From NCBI GenBank assembly GCA_964609155.1, contig CAZSRF010000009.1:1-56936 (forward strand): a stretch of 56,936 nt of DNA. Direction: 5' to 3'. The notes beneath the pieces were generated by a model. It was not told the DNA's origin, searched no databases, and saw nothing but the letters and a program-made list of their open reading frames with translations. The position numbers were made by a program, and so were the translations under genes. Below, piece after piece: positions 34,024-42,854 of this stretch. The DNA is from JAGOUU01 sp964609155. GTDB lineage: Bacteria > Pseudomonadota > Gammaproteobacteria > JAGOUU01. Position 1 is the first letter of the stretch; every line of letters begins with the position of its first letter.

Positions 34024-35262
34024 ATGCAAAATTTTATTTTTATAAGATTGAATCAAGTTGATAATGTTATAGATGGTGTCTGTGACTGGGTTACAACAGA
34101 TGGTAATGGTAAAATTTTAGATTGTTCCAAAAGCTCAGAAAAAATAAGTAATTTCTATTATGATAAAGCTAGAGTTATTTTGCTCATTCCTGATTCTTTA
34201 GTCAGTTATCATTTGACGCATTTGCCTATTAAAGAAGCTAAGAAACGTCAACAGGCAGTAGGTTTTGTTTTAGAAGAAAAAATTTTATCTAATATAGAAA
34301 ATACCCTATTTAATATAGGACCAGAAGTATCCAAAGATAACTATTTGGTCGCTGTTATTGATAAAGAAAAATTAGAGGAAATTTTAAGCGGATTAAAAGA
34401 TAGATACAATATTGTTCCAAACAGGGTGTTAACAGATGCGTTGTGTTTGTATGGTCAAAGTAATAATGTCAGCACTATGCAACTGTATTTAAATCAAGAC
34501 AATAATACAAGTATTTTAATAAGAGACAATATTATTGTTTCGCAAATAAATAATCTTGATTTAATATTTGATCAAATAAATGAAAATTTTTCAGTAGATT
34601 TATATAAGCATAATTTAAATAATATATTTGATTGTCTCAGTAGTAACAAGAAGAAAATAAATATTCAAACAGAACAAGAGATATCTGAATGGTTACCATT
34701 TTTAGTTAAATCTTGGTTTTTAAATAAAAGTTATAATAAATTAGATTTAAGTAGTACTTTAATAAAACGCAGGGCTATCGATTTAAAATTTAATAGGTAT
34801 TGGAAATATACAGCTATTTTATGGTTGATAATAATTGTTTTTTATATTTTATACAAATATCTTGATTATAATATTTTTGCATCCAAAGAAGTAGAACTTG
34901 ATAGTTTTATTAAAACAACTTTATCTAGTGTAGATATACGAACGAGTAATCTAAGAGATGCTGAACAATTAATAACAAGGCAAGTTATTAATTTTGAAGA
35001 TAAAATAAAGCAGCAACGAAGAATTAATGAGTTTTTTATTTTGTTATCAACGTTCTGTGAGAATTTTAGTCAAATATTTAAAATAAACTCCATGGTTTTC
35101 AATGATCATGTGTTAGTGATAAACTTTGATATTAATAAAAGTGATGGCCACTATTTAGATAGTATTAAAAAAGATTTTGCTGCGCATGATATAAGTTTGC
35201 AAGAAAAATCTATAGATAAAAGCGATAATATAAATTTGATATGGGATGTTAGGCTGTTATAG
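34024..35262 (+). CDS. gspL: Type II secretion protein GspL
   Basis: GspL is the bitopic inner-membrane protein that recruits GspE. The 412-aa protein has an actin-like cytoplasmic domain (VILLIPDSLVSYHLTHLPIKEAKKRQQAVGFVLEEKI, about residues 58-95, is typical), one transmembrane helix (YTAILWLIIIVFYILYKYL, about residue 260) and a small periplasmic ferredoxin-like domain. It starts 2 bases after gspK. The stop overlaps the end of the opposing nicotinamidase-like gene by 6 bases. Sequence conservation is low, as usual for GspL. Confidence 0.88.
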   Translation: MQNFIFIRLNQVDNVIDGVCDWVTTDGNGKILDCSKSSEKISNFYYDKARVILLIPDSLVSYHLTHLPIKEAKKRQQAVGFVLEEKILSNIENTLFNIGPEVSKDNYLVAVIDKEKLEEILSGLKDRYNIVPNRVLTDALCLYGQSNNVSTMQLYLNQDNNTSILIRDNIIVSQINNLDLIFDQINENFSVDLYKHNLNNIFDCLSSNKKKINIQTEQEISEWLPFLVKSWFLNKSYNKLDLSSTLIKRRAIDLKFNRYWKYTAILWLIIIVFYILYKYLDYNIFASKEVELDSFIKTTLSSVDIRTSNLRDAEQLITRQVINFEDKIKQQRRINEFFILLSTFCENFSQIFKINSMVFNDHVLVINFDINKSDGHYLDSIKKDFAAHDISLQEKSIDKSDNINLIWDVRLL

Positions 35263-35976
35263 CACAGCAATAAACTTTCCGTGAGTGATGTCTGTCTTCG
35301 TAATATGCTCAAGTTGTTCACAAACAAGTTCAGTTGCGTTTGGCATAATGCCTTTGGATAGTTCAGTAATAAATATAACGTTTTTACCAATCTTGATCAA
35401 ATCAAACATTGTTTCTTTGACGCAAAAATCTGTCGCCAGACCAAAAACCAAAAAGGTATCGATGTGTTTGGTTGTCTCTATAAATTCTTGATTAAAGCGT
35501 TTAATGGGATTTAATGAAGACTCAAAAGAACCTACAATAGAATATTCTTCAATATCATGACCCTTGGTGAGGTAGATATGATTAACAGATTTTTTTATCG
35601 CAAGCTTAGCACCTTTAGTGCCTGTAACACAATGTGTTGGCCATGTTAAGAATTTACTATTAGGGCTATTATCTTTTGCCCATTCTATAATAGTATTAAT
35701 ATTAATGTTTTCTGTAGATTTTTTAGTGGGATCAGATTGTAGAAATGTAGGGGTGTATCCTAAACTTATGAGCTTATCATAGATGTTTATTGAGAAAGTT
35801 TCACTAGTCTCTGGATGGGAATCGGCTGTTGCTATAATGGGAATACTGAACTTAGATTCTATATGATCTAGAAATAGCTGCACTGATTCTAAAAGCTCTT
35901 TGGCTTTAGGTACAGTCAGAGAGCCACTAATAAAGTCCCATTGAAAATCAATCAGTAAGATTGCAGGTGAATGCAT
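35257..35976 (-). CDS. Nicotinamidase/isochorismatase-family hydrolase
   Basis: This cysteine hydrolase fold protein deamidates nicotinamide or a related amide. Visible elements: the catalytic Asp strand AILLIDFQWDF, metal-site motif ADSHPETSETFS, LTWPTHCVTGTKGA (the PxHC element), Lys in YLTKGHD, the cis-peptide and catalytic Cys in VFGLATDFCVKETM, and the final helix. ADSHP and WPxHC are characteristic of PncA-type nicotinamidases feeding NAD salvage. I use ATG 35976 (239 aa); the frame extends to a TTG at 36036 without a Shine-Dalgarno. The gene lies on the opposite strand between gspL and gspM, which splits the type II operon. Confidence 0.8.
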   Translation of the reverse strand: MHSPAILLIDFQWDFISGSLTVPKAKELLESVQLFLDHIESKFSIPIIATADSHPETSETFSINIYDKLISLGYTPTFLQSDPTKKSTENININTIIEWAKDNSPNSKFLTWPTHCVTGTKGAKLAIKKSVNHIYLTKGHDIEEYSIVGSFESSLNPIKRFNQEFIETTKHIDTFLVFGLATDFCVKETMFDLIKIGKNVIFITELSKGIMPNATELVCEQLEHITKTDITHGKFIAVL

Positions 35977-36179
35977 TGATTGTATCAGATTGTTGATAAT
36001 TGGGTCGATGGACTCTTTAAGGTTGTCAATATTCAAGGTGTTAAATTTTAAAGTAAAGGCTATATACTTATAGGCAGATGCTAGCCTATTTTGGTAGTTA
36101 TGTCAACTTAATTGGCTTACTAAAACGTGTAATGATCCAAATATAACTAAGATACAATCTGGTTTTTAAATTGTAGTTC

Positions 36180-36716
36180 ATGCATAATAAAACACAAGAG
36201 AGTCATAGTATATTAAACATGCTAAAAAAATTTAAACAATTAAGTCAACGAGAGCAATATTTAATAACCAGCGCTTTCGGATTAATTTTAATGTGTCTTC
36301 TGTATTTCCAAATAGACAAAATACCAAGTATTTTTAGTCCAAGTATAAGCCCTAAAGTGATGGAGAATGCACAAGGAATAGAAAAACTATTACCAGACAT
36401 TGAAAAATTAAAACAACTAAAAAAACAAGTGTTGAATTATCAAAAAATTCCTGCAGATAGTTTATTTGACTTTATCGATAAAAGCCCACCTAAATTAGAA
36501 TTAGTGCCTAATGAAAAGCCTGTCTATATTAATCAAGCAGAAGGGAAGCAAATCTTAGTAAAATTCTCAGGAGTTGGCTTTGATAGTCTGGTAAAATGGC
36601 TTGCAGAACTAAATCAAAAATATGGAGTTATTGTCAGTAAGGCATTATTTTATCCTGTAGATGAAAAACAGGGATTTGTCTCTGCTGAAGTATTGTTGTC
36701 ACAAGGTAATCAGTGA
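36180..36716 (+). CDS. gspM: Type II secretion protein GspM
   Basis: This 178-aa protein has an N-terminal cytoplasmic stretch (FKQLSQREQYLITSAFG), a transmembrane helix (about residues 36-50, LILMCLLYFQI), and a periplasmic alpha/beta domain ending GVIVSKALFYPVDEKQGFVSAEVLLSQ, the standard GspM pattern. It is separated from gspL by about 0.9 kb holding the opposing nicotinamidase-like gene, so it needs its own promoter or read-through. Converges on the EVE gene with a 4-base gap. Confidence 0.85.
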   Translation: MHNKTQESHSILNMLKKFKQLSQREQYLITSAFGLILMCLLYFQIDKIPSIFSPSISPKVMENAQGIEKLLPDIEKLKQLKKQVLNYQKIPADSLFDFIDKSPPKLELVPNEKPVYINQAEGKQILVKFSGVGFDSLVKWLAELNQKYGVIVSKALFYPVDEKQGFVSAEVLLSQGNQ

Positions 36717-36720
36717 TTGT

Positions 36721-37176
36721 TCAAAAATCTAAGATACTATCCCATTGTTTTTTAGTAACAGGCATAATAGATAGACGGTTACCAGGCCTTAGTAAAATAA
36801 AGTCTTTCAGATCTTTATTTTGTCGTAAGTCTTGTAACAGTATGATCTCAGAGAATTTCTTTTTGAATTTCACATCAACCATATACCATCGTGGAGATGC
36901 GATTGTAGCCTTGGGATCATAGTATTTACTTTGAGGATCGAGAGCAGATAGATCAGGGTGACCAGTTTTTACTATTTCAACGATGCCCGCAATGCCTGGT
37001 TCAGGGCAGCTGGAATGATAAAAAAAAGCAAGATCTTTTAATTGCATTTGATCACGCATCATATTTCTAGCTTTATAATTTCTCACGCCATCCCACGATT
37101 CTATTTTATTAGGACGGATTATCAAATCATCAATGCTAAAGCTGGAGGGTTCGGTTTTCATTAACCAGTAGTTCAT
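36721..37176 (-). CDS. EVE domain-containing protein
   Basis: This 151-aa protein is a stand-alone EVE (PUA-like) domain, related to human THYN1: NYWLMKTEPSSFSIDDL, SWDGVRNYKARNMMRD, LAFFYHSSCPEPGIAGIVEIV, DPKSKYYDP-like segment QSKYYDPKA, and a C-terminal RLSIMPVTKKQWDSI. EVE domains recognise modified bases in DNA or RNA. The specific role is unknown. Confidence 0.92.
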   Translation of the reverse strand: MNYWLMKTEPSSFSIDDLIIRPNKIESWDGVRNYKARNMMRDQMQLKDLAFFYHSSCPEPGIAGIVEIVKTGHPDLSALDPQSKYYDPKATIASPRWYMVDVKFKKKFSEIILLQDLRQNKDLKDFILLRPGNRLSIMPVTKKQWDSILDF

Positions 37177-37243
37177 ATAAGCATTAGTAAAACAATAAGA
37201 TATTATGATTAATACTACTATAATTTTGATTTTGGTATAAGAG

Positions 37244-37278
37244 TTCCAATGATATAAATTACTGTCATATCATTGGAA
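37244..37278. terminator. Perfect 12-bp hairpin downstream of the minus-strand orphan
   Basis: TTCCAATGATAT (37244-37255) pairs perfectly with ATATCATTGGAA (37267-37278) around an 11-base loop, 5 bases beyond the stop of the orphan at 37283. There is no T-tract on the minus strand, so it may be a factor-dependent terminator or a 3' stabiliser rather than a classic intrinsic terminator. Confidence 0.4.
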
Positions 37279-37282
37279 GAAT

Positions 37283-37876
37283 TTATTTATAGGCTAATTT
37301 GCTTATCGTATTGTTTTCTGGGTTCAATACATTGGGTATTTCAGTCAATGTATCTAAGCAGCTATCAAGAGATCTAGCAGAACAGATGCGAGCACAAGCT
37401 CTCGTAACCGGATGAACAATGGTGTGGGGAGTATCGTGAATAGTTGATAAGCGGTCTACTAATCTCTCTAGTACAGCGATTCTGCTTAAAGTGTAATGTA
37501 ATGAACGTGTGAAAAGTTCAGTCTCTTTTTTATTCCATACAAGAGATTGAGCATCTTTCTCTATCATCTCAGCTCCAATAATAATACCAGGAGTCAGTTC
37601 TCTGCCACCACTTGCAGCTATTTTTGTCCTAAAGGATAGGTCGCACTCTTCCATCTTTTTTTTGTGAAGTTCTACAATTTCTTTGTGTGCTTCAAGAAGT
37701 TTTCTCCATAAATCTACGATAAGAATAAACTCATCGCTTTCAGGCATTGCTTTACCTGCAAGAAGGACAAATTCTCCGTAATTCATTTTGGTTTTACCAG
37801 AAAATGCAGTATCCAACCAGTCGTTAGATACTATAGTTAATATAACGCTAAATCCATCAGGAAATATAAACTCCAT
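37283..37876 (-). CDS. Orphan hypothetical protein
   Basis: I do not recognise this protein. I take the start at ATG 37876 (197 aa) because GGATGGAGGAG precedes it; the longer frame would add a hydrophobic segment that lies in non-coding-looking, AT-rich DNA. The protein has an N-terminal beta-like part (MEFIFPDGFSVILTIV), a charged helical middle (LLEAHKEIVELHKKKMEECD), and a C-terminal section with several cysteines (ACARICSARSLDSCL). No signal peptide. It is a single gene divergent from the ferredoxin gene and could be a lineage-specific or effector gene. Confidence 0.55.
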   Translation of the reverse strand: MEFIFPDGFSVILTIVSNDWLDTAFSGKTKMNYGEFVLLAGKAMPESDEFILIVDLWRKLLEAHKEIVELHKKKMEECDLSFRTKIAASGGRELTPGIIIGAEMIEKDAQSLVWNKKETELFTRSLHYTLSRIAVLERLVDRLSTIHDTPHTIVHPVTRACARICSARSLDSCLDTLTEIPNVLNPENNTISKLAYK

Positions 37877-38009
37877 AACTCCTCCATCCTTTGATATATA
37901 ATATGACAATATAAATTCTATAGACAACGTACATAAATTACAATGCATTGATAAGTTAATAGAATTAAAGAATAATATTATAATAAACAATGAGAGCAAA
38001 TGGGACAGT

Positions 38010-38378
38010 ATGATGGAAAGTAAACTCAAAGAAAAAGCAAATAAACTTAATTTAAAAAATGTTAAGCATCATATATTTATCTGCTGTGATCAAACTAAAG
38101 ACAATCCAAGTAAACAATGTTGTAATAAAAAAGCAGGTTTAGAAGCTTGGGAGTATCTAAAGAATAGATTGAATGAGCTCAACCTAACTGCCGATTGTGG
38201 AATTCAGCGAACAAAAGCTAATTGTCTGCGGATTTGTACCAATGGTCCCATTGTCGTTATCTATCCAGATAGGGTGTGGTATCATAGTTGTACACCAGAA
38301 GTCTTAGAGCAAATAATACAGTGTCATATTAGACGTGGTGTGATAGTGCAAGATTATGTTTTGCCAGGAACAAATTAG
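38010..38378 (+). CDS. Thioredoxin-like [2Fe-2S] ferredoxin
   Basis: This 122-aa protein belongs to the thioredoxin-fold ferredoxins. Cysteines 25/26 (HIFICCDQ), 37/38 (SKQCCNKK), 72 and 76 (NCLRICTNGP) match the cluster-ligand pattern, followed by the family signature IVVIYPDRVWYHSCTPE. The fold start resembles the Shethna/NuoE-like ferredoxin. Electron-transfer partner unknown. rpiA lies 31 bases downstream on the same strand, so they may be co-transcribed. Confidence 0.85.
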   Translation: MMESKLKEKANKLNLKNVKHHIFICCDQTKDNPSKQCCNKKAGLEAWEYLKNRLNELNLTADCGIQRTKANCLRICTNGPIVVIYPDRVWYHSCTPEVLEQIIQCHIRRGVIVQDYVLPGTN

Positions 38379-38409
38379 AATAAAATTTTAATACATTAGG
38401 ATATTTATT

Positions 38410-39081
38410 ATGACTTACACTCAAGAAGACCTAAAGCAGCAAGTTGCCAAGTATGTAATGAGATATGTAACTGATCACAAGGTAATAGGTGTGGGAACTG
38501 GCTCAACAGTCAATTATTTCATTGAAGAATTAGCAAAAATAAAGGGACAAATCGAGGCTACAGTTTCTAGTTCTAAGGCAACTACAGAGCTATTAAAAAA
38601 ATATGGGTTACCTGTTAGAGAATTAAATCATGTAGATTTTGTGCCAGTGTACATAGATGGCGCTGATGAGGCCTTAAAATATGGACAATTAATTAAAGGG
38701 GCTGGTGGAGCGTTACTGCAAGAAAAAATTCTAGCCTCCAGCGCATCAAAATTTATTTGTATGATAGATGAAACAAAGTTATCTCAGAAACTGGGTAAAG
38801 TTCCTGTGCCTGTTGAAGTTATACCATCGGCTAGAAGCTTAGCTGGTCGTGAATTAGCTGCTTTAGGTGGCGATCCTGTTTACCGTGAGCATTATATAAC
38901 GGATAACGGCAATATTATATTAGATGTTGAAAGATTAAATATAGCAAGTCCTGTGGAATTGGAAGAAGCAATTAATCATATTCCTGGCGTGGTATGCTCG
39001 GGCATTTTTGCTAAGAATCCTGCGGATATTTTAATAGTAGCTACTCAAAGTGGAATAAAAGTATATCCAGATTTAAACTAG
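38410..39081 (+). CDS. rpiA: Ribose-5-phosphate isomerase A
   Basis: RpiA interconverts ribose-5-phosphate and ribulose-5-phosphate. The 223-aa protein has VIGVGTGSTVNYFIEEL, SSSKATTELLKKYGL, DGADEALKYGQLIKGAGGALLQEKI (catalytic Asp/Glu/Lys region), IDETKLSQKLG and DNGNIILDV, all hallmark RpiA segments. AGGA precedes the ATG at good distance. Confidence 0.96.
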   Translation: MTYTQEDLKQQVAKYVMRYVTDHKVIGVGTGSTVNYFIEELAKIKGQIEATVSSSKATTELLKKYGLPVRELNHVDFVPVYIDGADEALKYGQLIKGAGGALLQEKILASSASKFICMIDETKLSQKLGKVPVPVEVIPSARSLAGRELAALGGDPVYREHYITDNGNIILDVERLNIASPVELEEAINHIPGVVCSGIFAKNPADILIVATQSGIKVYPDLN

Positions 39082-39089
39082 AATTAAGT

Positions 39090-39124
39090 CAGAAGATAAT
39101 ATAGTATATGCATATTATTTTCTG
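39090..39124 (+). terminator. Hairpin after rpiA
   Basis: CAGAAGATAATAT (39090-39102) pairs with ATATTATTTTCTG (39112-39124) with a single G-U pair and a 9-base loop, 9 bases after the rpiA stop. The following sequence is AT-rich but has no uninterrupted T-run, so termination is plausible but not certain. It lies just before the malic enzyme gene. Confidence 0.35.
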
Positions 39125-39147
39125 TATTATCTATAATAAACTTATTT

Positions 39148-40395
39148 ATGAATCCGTATGATATTCAAAAAGCATTAGACTACCATGAATACCCAACACC
39201 TGGTAAATTAGCTGTTACTTTAACTAAATCAACTGAAACACAAAGAGATCTGTCTCTTGCTTATACTCCAGGAGTTGCTGAGCCTGTGCGTGAAATCGCT
39301 AAGGATAGTAGTAAGGCCTATAATTATACAAATAAGGGTAACTTAGTTGCAGTTATATCTAATGGCTCAGCAGTATTAGGTTTAGGAAATGTTGGAGCTT
39401 TGGCTAGCAAGCCTGTTATGGAAGGCAAGGCAGTATTATTCAAAAAATTTGCCGATATTGATGTTTTTGATATTGAAATTGCAAGTGATAGTTCAGAAGA
39501 TTTAATCAACACTATTGCAAGAATTGCCCCAACTTTTGGGGGCATAAATTTGGAAGATATAAAAGCTCCAGAATGCTTTGCCATAGAACAAGCTTTAATC
39601 GAACGTTTAGATATTCCAGTATTTCATGATGATCAACATGGTACAGCTATTATAGTGGCTGCAGGTTTACTAAATGCATTAGAAATAGTTAATAAACAGC
39701 TTGATAACATTCGAATAGTTTGTTTGGGAGCTGGGGCTGCCGGTATTGCTTCTATGCGATTACTAACTGCGCTGGGTGCTAAGAAAGAGAATTTGTTTAT
39801 GGTAGATAGATTGGGTGTAGTTAACACAGCTAGACTAGATCTAAGTCCACATAAATTTGCTTTTGCAAATGATGACATCAAATGTCATACCTTATTGGAT
39901 GCGATGCAACAAGCAGATGTTTTTATTGGTGTGTCTGGGGCAAACTTATTGCCAGCAGAGTATTTGCAAGTTATGGCAAGGGATCCTATTGTCTTTGCTC
40001 TATCAAATCCTGATCCGGAGATAAAACCCAATGTAGCACAAGCTACTCGTAATGATATCATTATGGCAACTGGCCGTAGTGATTATCCAAATCAGGTTAA
40101 TAATGTTTTAGGTTTCCCTTATATTTTTCGTGGTGCACTAGATGTACAAGCTACTTGTATTAATCAAGATATGCATATTGCAGCAGTTGATGCTATAAGA
40201 CAATTAGCAAAAGAACCTGTGCCAGATGATGTTGTAGCTGCGTACGATGGCGCTAAAGATTTTCAGTTTGGACGGGATTATATAATCCCTAAACCTTTTG
40301 ATACACGATTAAAAGATCGTGTATCATTGGCTGTTGCTAAAGCGGCAATTGCTACAGGTGTAGCAAGAAAGAATTTATCTATAAATAACAAATAA
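39148..40395 (+). CDS. Malic enzyme (malate dehydrogenase, decarboxylating), short form
   Basis: This enzyme decarboxylates malate to pyruvate with NAD(P). At 415 aa it is the short malic enzyme lacking the C-terminal phosphotransacetylase domain of MaeB. Visible: YTPGVAEPVREIA, NGSAVLGLGNVGALASKPVMEGKA, catalytic Lys/Tyr region, FGGINLEDIKAPECF (metal ligands Glu/Asp), FHDDQHGTAI and the dinucleotide site IRIVCLGAGAAGIA. Cofactor preference cannot be decided. mdh follows 14 bases later. Confidence 0.94.
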   Translation: MNPYDIQKALDYHEYPTPGKLAVTLTKSTETQRDLSLAYTPGVAEPVREIAKDSSKAYNYTNKGNLVAVISNGSAVLGLGNVGALASKPVMEGKAVLFKKFADIDVFDIEIASDSSEDLINTIARIAPTFGGINLEDIKAPECFAIEQALIERLDIPVFHDDQHGTAIIVAAGLLNALEIVNKQLDNIRIVCLGAGAAGIASMRLLTALGAKKENLFMVDRLGVVNTARLDLSPHKFAFANDDIKCHTLLDAMQQADVFIGVSGANLLPAEYLQVMARDPIVFALSNPDPEIKPNVAQATRNDIIMATGRSDYPNQVNNVLGFPYIFRGALDVQATCINQDMHIAAVDAIRQLAKEPVPDDVVAAYDGAKDFQFGRDYIIPKPFDTRLKDRVSLAVAKAAIATGVARKNLSINNK

Positions 40396-40409
40396 CTAGG
40401 AGTAAATTT

Positions 40410-41387
40410 ATGAAAAATCCAGTTCGTGTAGTAGTAACCGGTGCTGCTGGTCAAATAGCTTATAGTTTATTGTTTAAAATTGCATCTGGGCAAATGTTAG
40501 GTAATGATCAGCCTATTATTTTAAATTTACTTGAAATAGCTCCTGCATTAAAAGCCCTAGATGGTGTGGTAATGGAGCTAGAAGACTGTGCTTTCCCTTT
40601 GTTAACCCAAATAAATAAAACTGATGATCCCAATATTGCATTTAAAAGTGCAGATTATGCTTTATTAGTTGGGGCTCGCCCACGTTCTAAAGGAATGGAG
40701 CGTGCAGACTTATTAAAAGCAAATGCGGAAATATTTAGCGTGCAAGGCAAGGCAATTAATAAACATGCTAATAGAAATATAAAAATATTAGTAGTTGGGA
40801 ACCCTGCAAATACAAATGCTTTGATAACGGCACAAAACGCGCCAGACATTAATCCGCGACAAATCCATGCCATGATGCGTTTAGATCATAATCGAGCTAA
40901 AGCACAATTGGCAAAATATTTGAATACATCAGTGCAGGAAGTCAAAAAAGTTTCTATTTGGGGTAATCATTCAGCGTTACAATACCCTGATGTTTTTCAA
41001 GTAGAAGTTCAAGAGAAAAATATTGCTGCTCAAATCCAGCAACAATGGCTAGAAAATGAGTTGATTCCTATGGTACAAAAACGTGGTGCAGCAATTATTG
41101 ATGCACGTGGTTTATCAAGTGCAGCAAGTGCTGCTAATGCTGCAGTTGATCACATAAGGGACTGGGTGTTTGGGACTGAGAAAAATGATTGGGTAAGCAT
41201 GGGTGTGCCTAGTGATGGCAGTTATAATATTCCTAATGGCGTAGTATTCGGTTTTCCTTGTCGTTGTAGCAATGGTAACTATGAGATAGTTCAAGACTTA
41301 CCATGGAATGATTTTAGTAAAAAAAGGATTGCTGAGGTTTATCAAGAATTATTAGATGAGCGTAAAGCAGTTGAAGAGTTGCTATAG
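40410..41387 (+). CDS. mdh: Malate dehydrogenase
   Basis: Mdh oxidises malate to oxaloacetate with NAD in the TCA cycle. The 325-aa protein is the cytosolic-type MDH: VVVTGAAGQIAYSLLFKIASG (dinucleotide fold), LVGARPRSKGMERADLL (mobile loop with Arg), VVGNPANTNALI, MRLDHNRAKAQLA and catalytic His in WGNHSALQYPD. AGGAG precedes the ATG. With malic enzyme 14 bases upstream, the pair lets C4 acids enter either pyruvate or oxaloacetate, as in amino-acid-fed organisms. Confidence 0.97.
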   Translation: MKNPVRVVVTGAAGQIAYSLLFKIASGQMLGNDQPIILNLLEIAPALKALDGVVMELEDCAFPLLTQINKTDDPNIAFKSADYALLVGARPRSKGMERADLLKANAEIFSVQGKAINKHANRNIKILVVGNPANTNALITAQNAPDINPRQIHAMMRLDHNRAKAQLAKYLNTSVQEVKKVSIWGNHSALQYPDVFQVEVQEKNIAAQIQQQWLENELIPMVQKRGAAIIDARGLSSAASAANAAVDHIRDWVFGTEKNDWVSMGVPSDGSYNIPNGVVFGFPCRCSNGNYEIVQDLPWNDFSKKRIAEVYQELLDERKAVEELL

Positions 41388-41434
41388 CATCACAAATCTT
41401 TAGTAATGAGCAAAGCTGTATGTTATCACAAGTT

Positions 41435-42307
41435 CTAGCTGGGCGCATATCCTAGATTTACGACTTCACCTGCTTGTTGGATACCGGGAATTGCTAAACC
41501 TCGTTCAAAAGTACGAATAGGTCTAACAACAGTTCTTTGTACTGCGGGTGGGCTTAGCTCTACAGATGGTCTTGGTGCTGCTGGTGGTCTTGGCTCTACG
41601 GATGGGCGTGGAGCTGCTTCTGTAACTAAAACTGGACTAGGTTTTAGTGCATGAGTCACAGGGTTTTTTGAGTATTCGTGGATATTTGTAAGGAGTATAA
41701 TCCCCAAAGTGGCAGCAATTACAACGGAGCTAAAAGTTACCATTGCTGCAGCTGCTGCTACTTCAGCAGTGGTTGCCAAACAAGCTATGCCAGATACCAG
41801 TGTTATACTTCCTGCTAGAATTAATCCAACCCATGATAACCTTTGAGCAAATAGAGCAGATGATTTGCGTTGATTTTCAAATGCACAAGGCACAGACGGG
41901 CTTGGGGGTACAAATTGCATGATGAGACGAATAGTCTGCCATTTTCTTATATCTATTATTGATTCATTACCTTCATTGCGTAAGATGAAATCATCATTTG
42001 CATCAATGCTTAAATAGTATGCTCGTTTGATGATTTTTGGTTGAACACGTGTAACTTCAGTTTGGAAATCGGAAAGAACTCGGCGGCTGTCATAACCGTA
42101 ACGATGAGTGATTCGTTCTTTAATTACAGGAGGCTCAGGGTAAACCAACTCAGTCCAGGATAAAGCAATCTCAGGTTTTGAATGATTAGTGTAATTAATA
42201 GAATAGGTCTTGTTTCGATGTGATGGGAAAGTAGTAATCTTCTGTTGAGTAGAATAATCTTTGATAAAACTTATTAATTGTTGCTTCTCTGATACAGTAA
42301 TAGTCAT
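41435..42307 (-). CDS. Orphan membrane protein with proline-rich C-terminus
   Basis: I do not recognise this 290-aa protein. Residues 1-150 are polar with basic and Tyr-rich stretches. Two adjacent hydrophobic helices follow (about residues 158-180, LSWVGLILAGSITLVSGIA, and 182-206, ending AATLGIILLTN), forming a hairpin anchor. The remainder is Pro/Arg/Ser-rich with a repeated APRPSVE unit (AAPRPSVEPRPPAAPRPSVE). AAGGATT precedes the ATG. It is a single gene next to mdh with no homologous neighbour. A hairpin-anchored polar protein with proline-rich tail resembles proteins delivered into host membranes, but this is only suggestive. Confidence 0.6.
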   Translation of the reverse strand: MTITVSEKQQLISFIKDYSTQQKITTFPSHRNKTYSINYTNHSKPEIALSWTELVYPEPPVIKERITHRYGYDSRRVLSDFQTEVTRVQPKIIKRAYYLSIDANDDFILRNEGNESIIDIRKWQTIRLIMQFVPPSPSVPCAFENQRKSSALFAQRLSWVGLILAGSITLVSGIACLATTAEVAAAAAMVTFSSVVIAATLGIILLTNIHEYSKNPVTHALKPSPVLVTEAAPRPSVEPRPPAAPRPSVELSPPAVQRTVVRPIRTFERGLAIPGIQQAGEVVNLGYAPS

Positions 42308-42526
42308 AAAAATAATCCTTACTATGTTTATCTTTAGTTGCTGTATTAGAACATATAAGAATTAATTGAAAATGAATAAGTAGTTAGTAAGTCATAAGAT
42401 AAGGATTATTTTATATTGAGCTAGATTGTAGGTGGGCATGACAATTAGCTATTTGCTATACTCTTAATATTATAGCAAAGAAAGCAAATTAATTTGTCAT
42501 TTAGCTTAATTTATTCGGGAAACAAT

Positions 42527-42778
42527 ATGGACGATCCAGAGTTAAAAGAAGTTATGAAGATAGTAGAGAGGGTTCTTATTTTAAGAGCAGAACAAGCTTA
42601 TTTGCAAAGAGCCCTATCCAAGAGGCAACTAAATATAGACTCGGATGTAGGCGACAAGCAGGATACTGAATTTAGCTCTGATCTTAATCCTAAGAAAGAT
42701 CGTAAAAAAATATTATTAAAATTACAACAAAAGAAAAAACAGATCTTTAAACAATTAAAGGATTTGAAAGAGGTCTAG
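42527..42778 (+). CDS. Small charged coiled-coil protein
   Basis: This 83-aa protein from ATG 42527 (GGGAAA upstream) is helical and highly charged, with heptad-like ELKEVMKIVERVLILRAEQ and a lysine-rich end KILLKLQQKKKQIFKQLKD. No known domain. It lies 76 bases before the XRE regulator gene on the same strand. It is not clear that it is translated. Confidence 0.5.
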   Translation: MDDPELKEVMKIVERVLILRAEQAYLQRALSKRQLNIDSDVGDKQDTEFSSDLNPKKDRKKILLKLQQKKKQIFKQLKDLKEV

Positions 42779-42854
42779 TACAAAAAAATTATATTTGTTT
42801 AAATTTATTATTTAATATTTTATAATATTTTTTCATATATTACTAAGCCTGCTT

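Noticed and set aside
35977..36036. N-terminal extension of the nicotinamidase-like protein from TTG 36036
   Set aside because: No Shine-Dalgarno, and the family normally starts a few residues before the DFQWDF strand.
37877..38029. Hydrophobic N-terminal extension of the 37283 orphan
   Set aside because: A strong GGAGGAG precedes the internal ATG and the extension would overlap the divergent ferredoxin gene.
41560..41650. Short repeated DNA for APRPSVE as a CRISPR-like or minisatellite array
   Set aside because: Only two imperfect coding units, in frame in a protein; no spacers.
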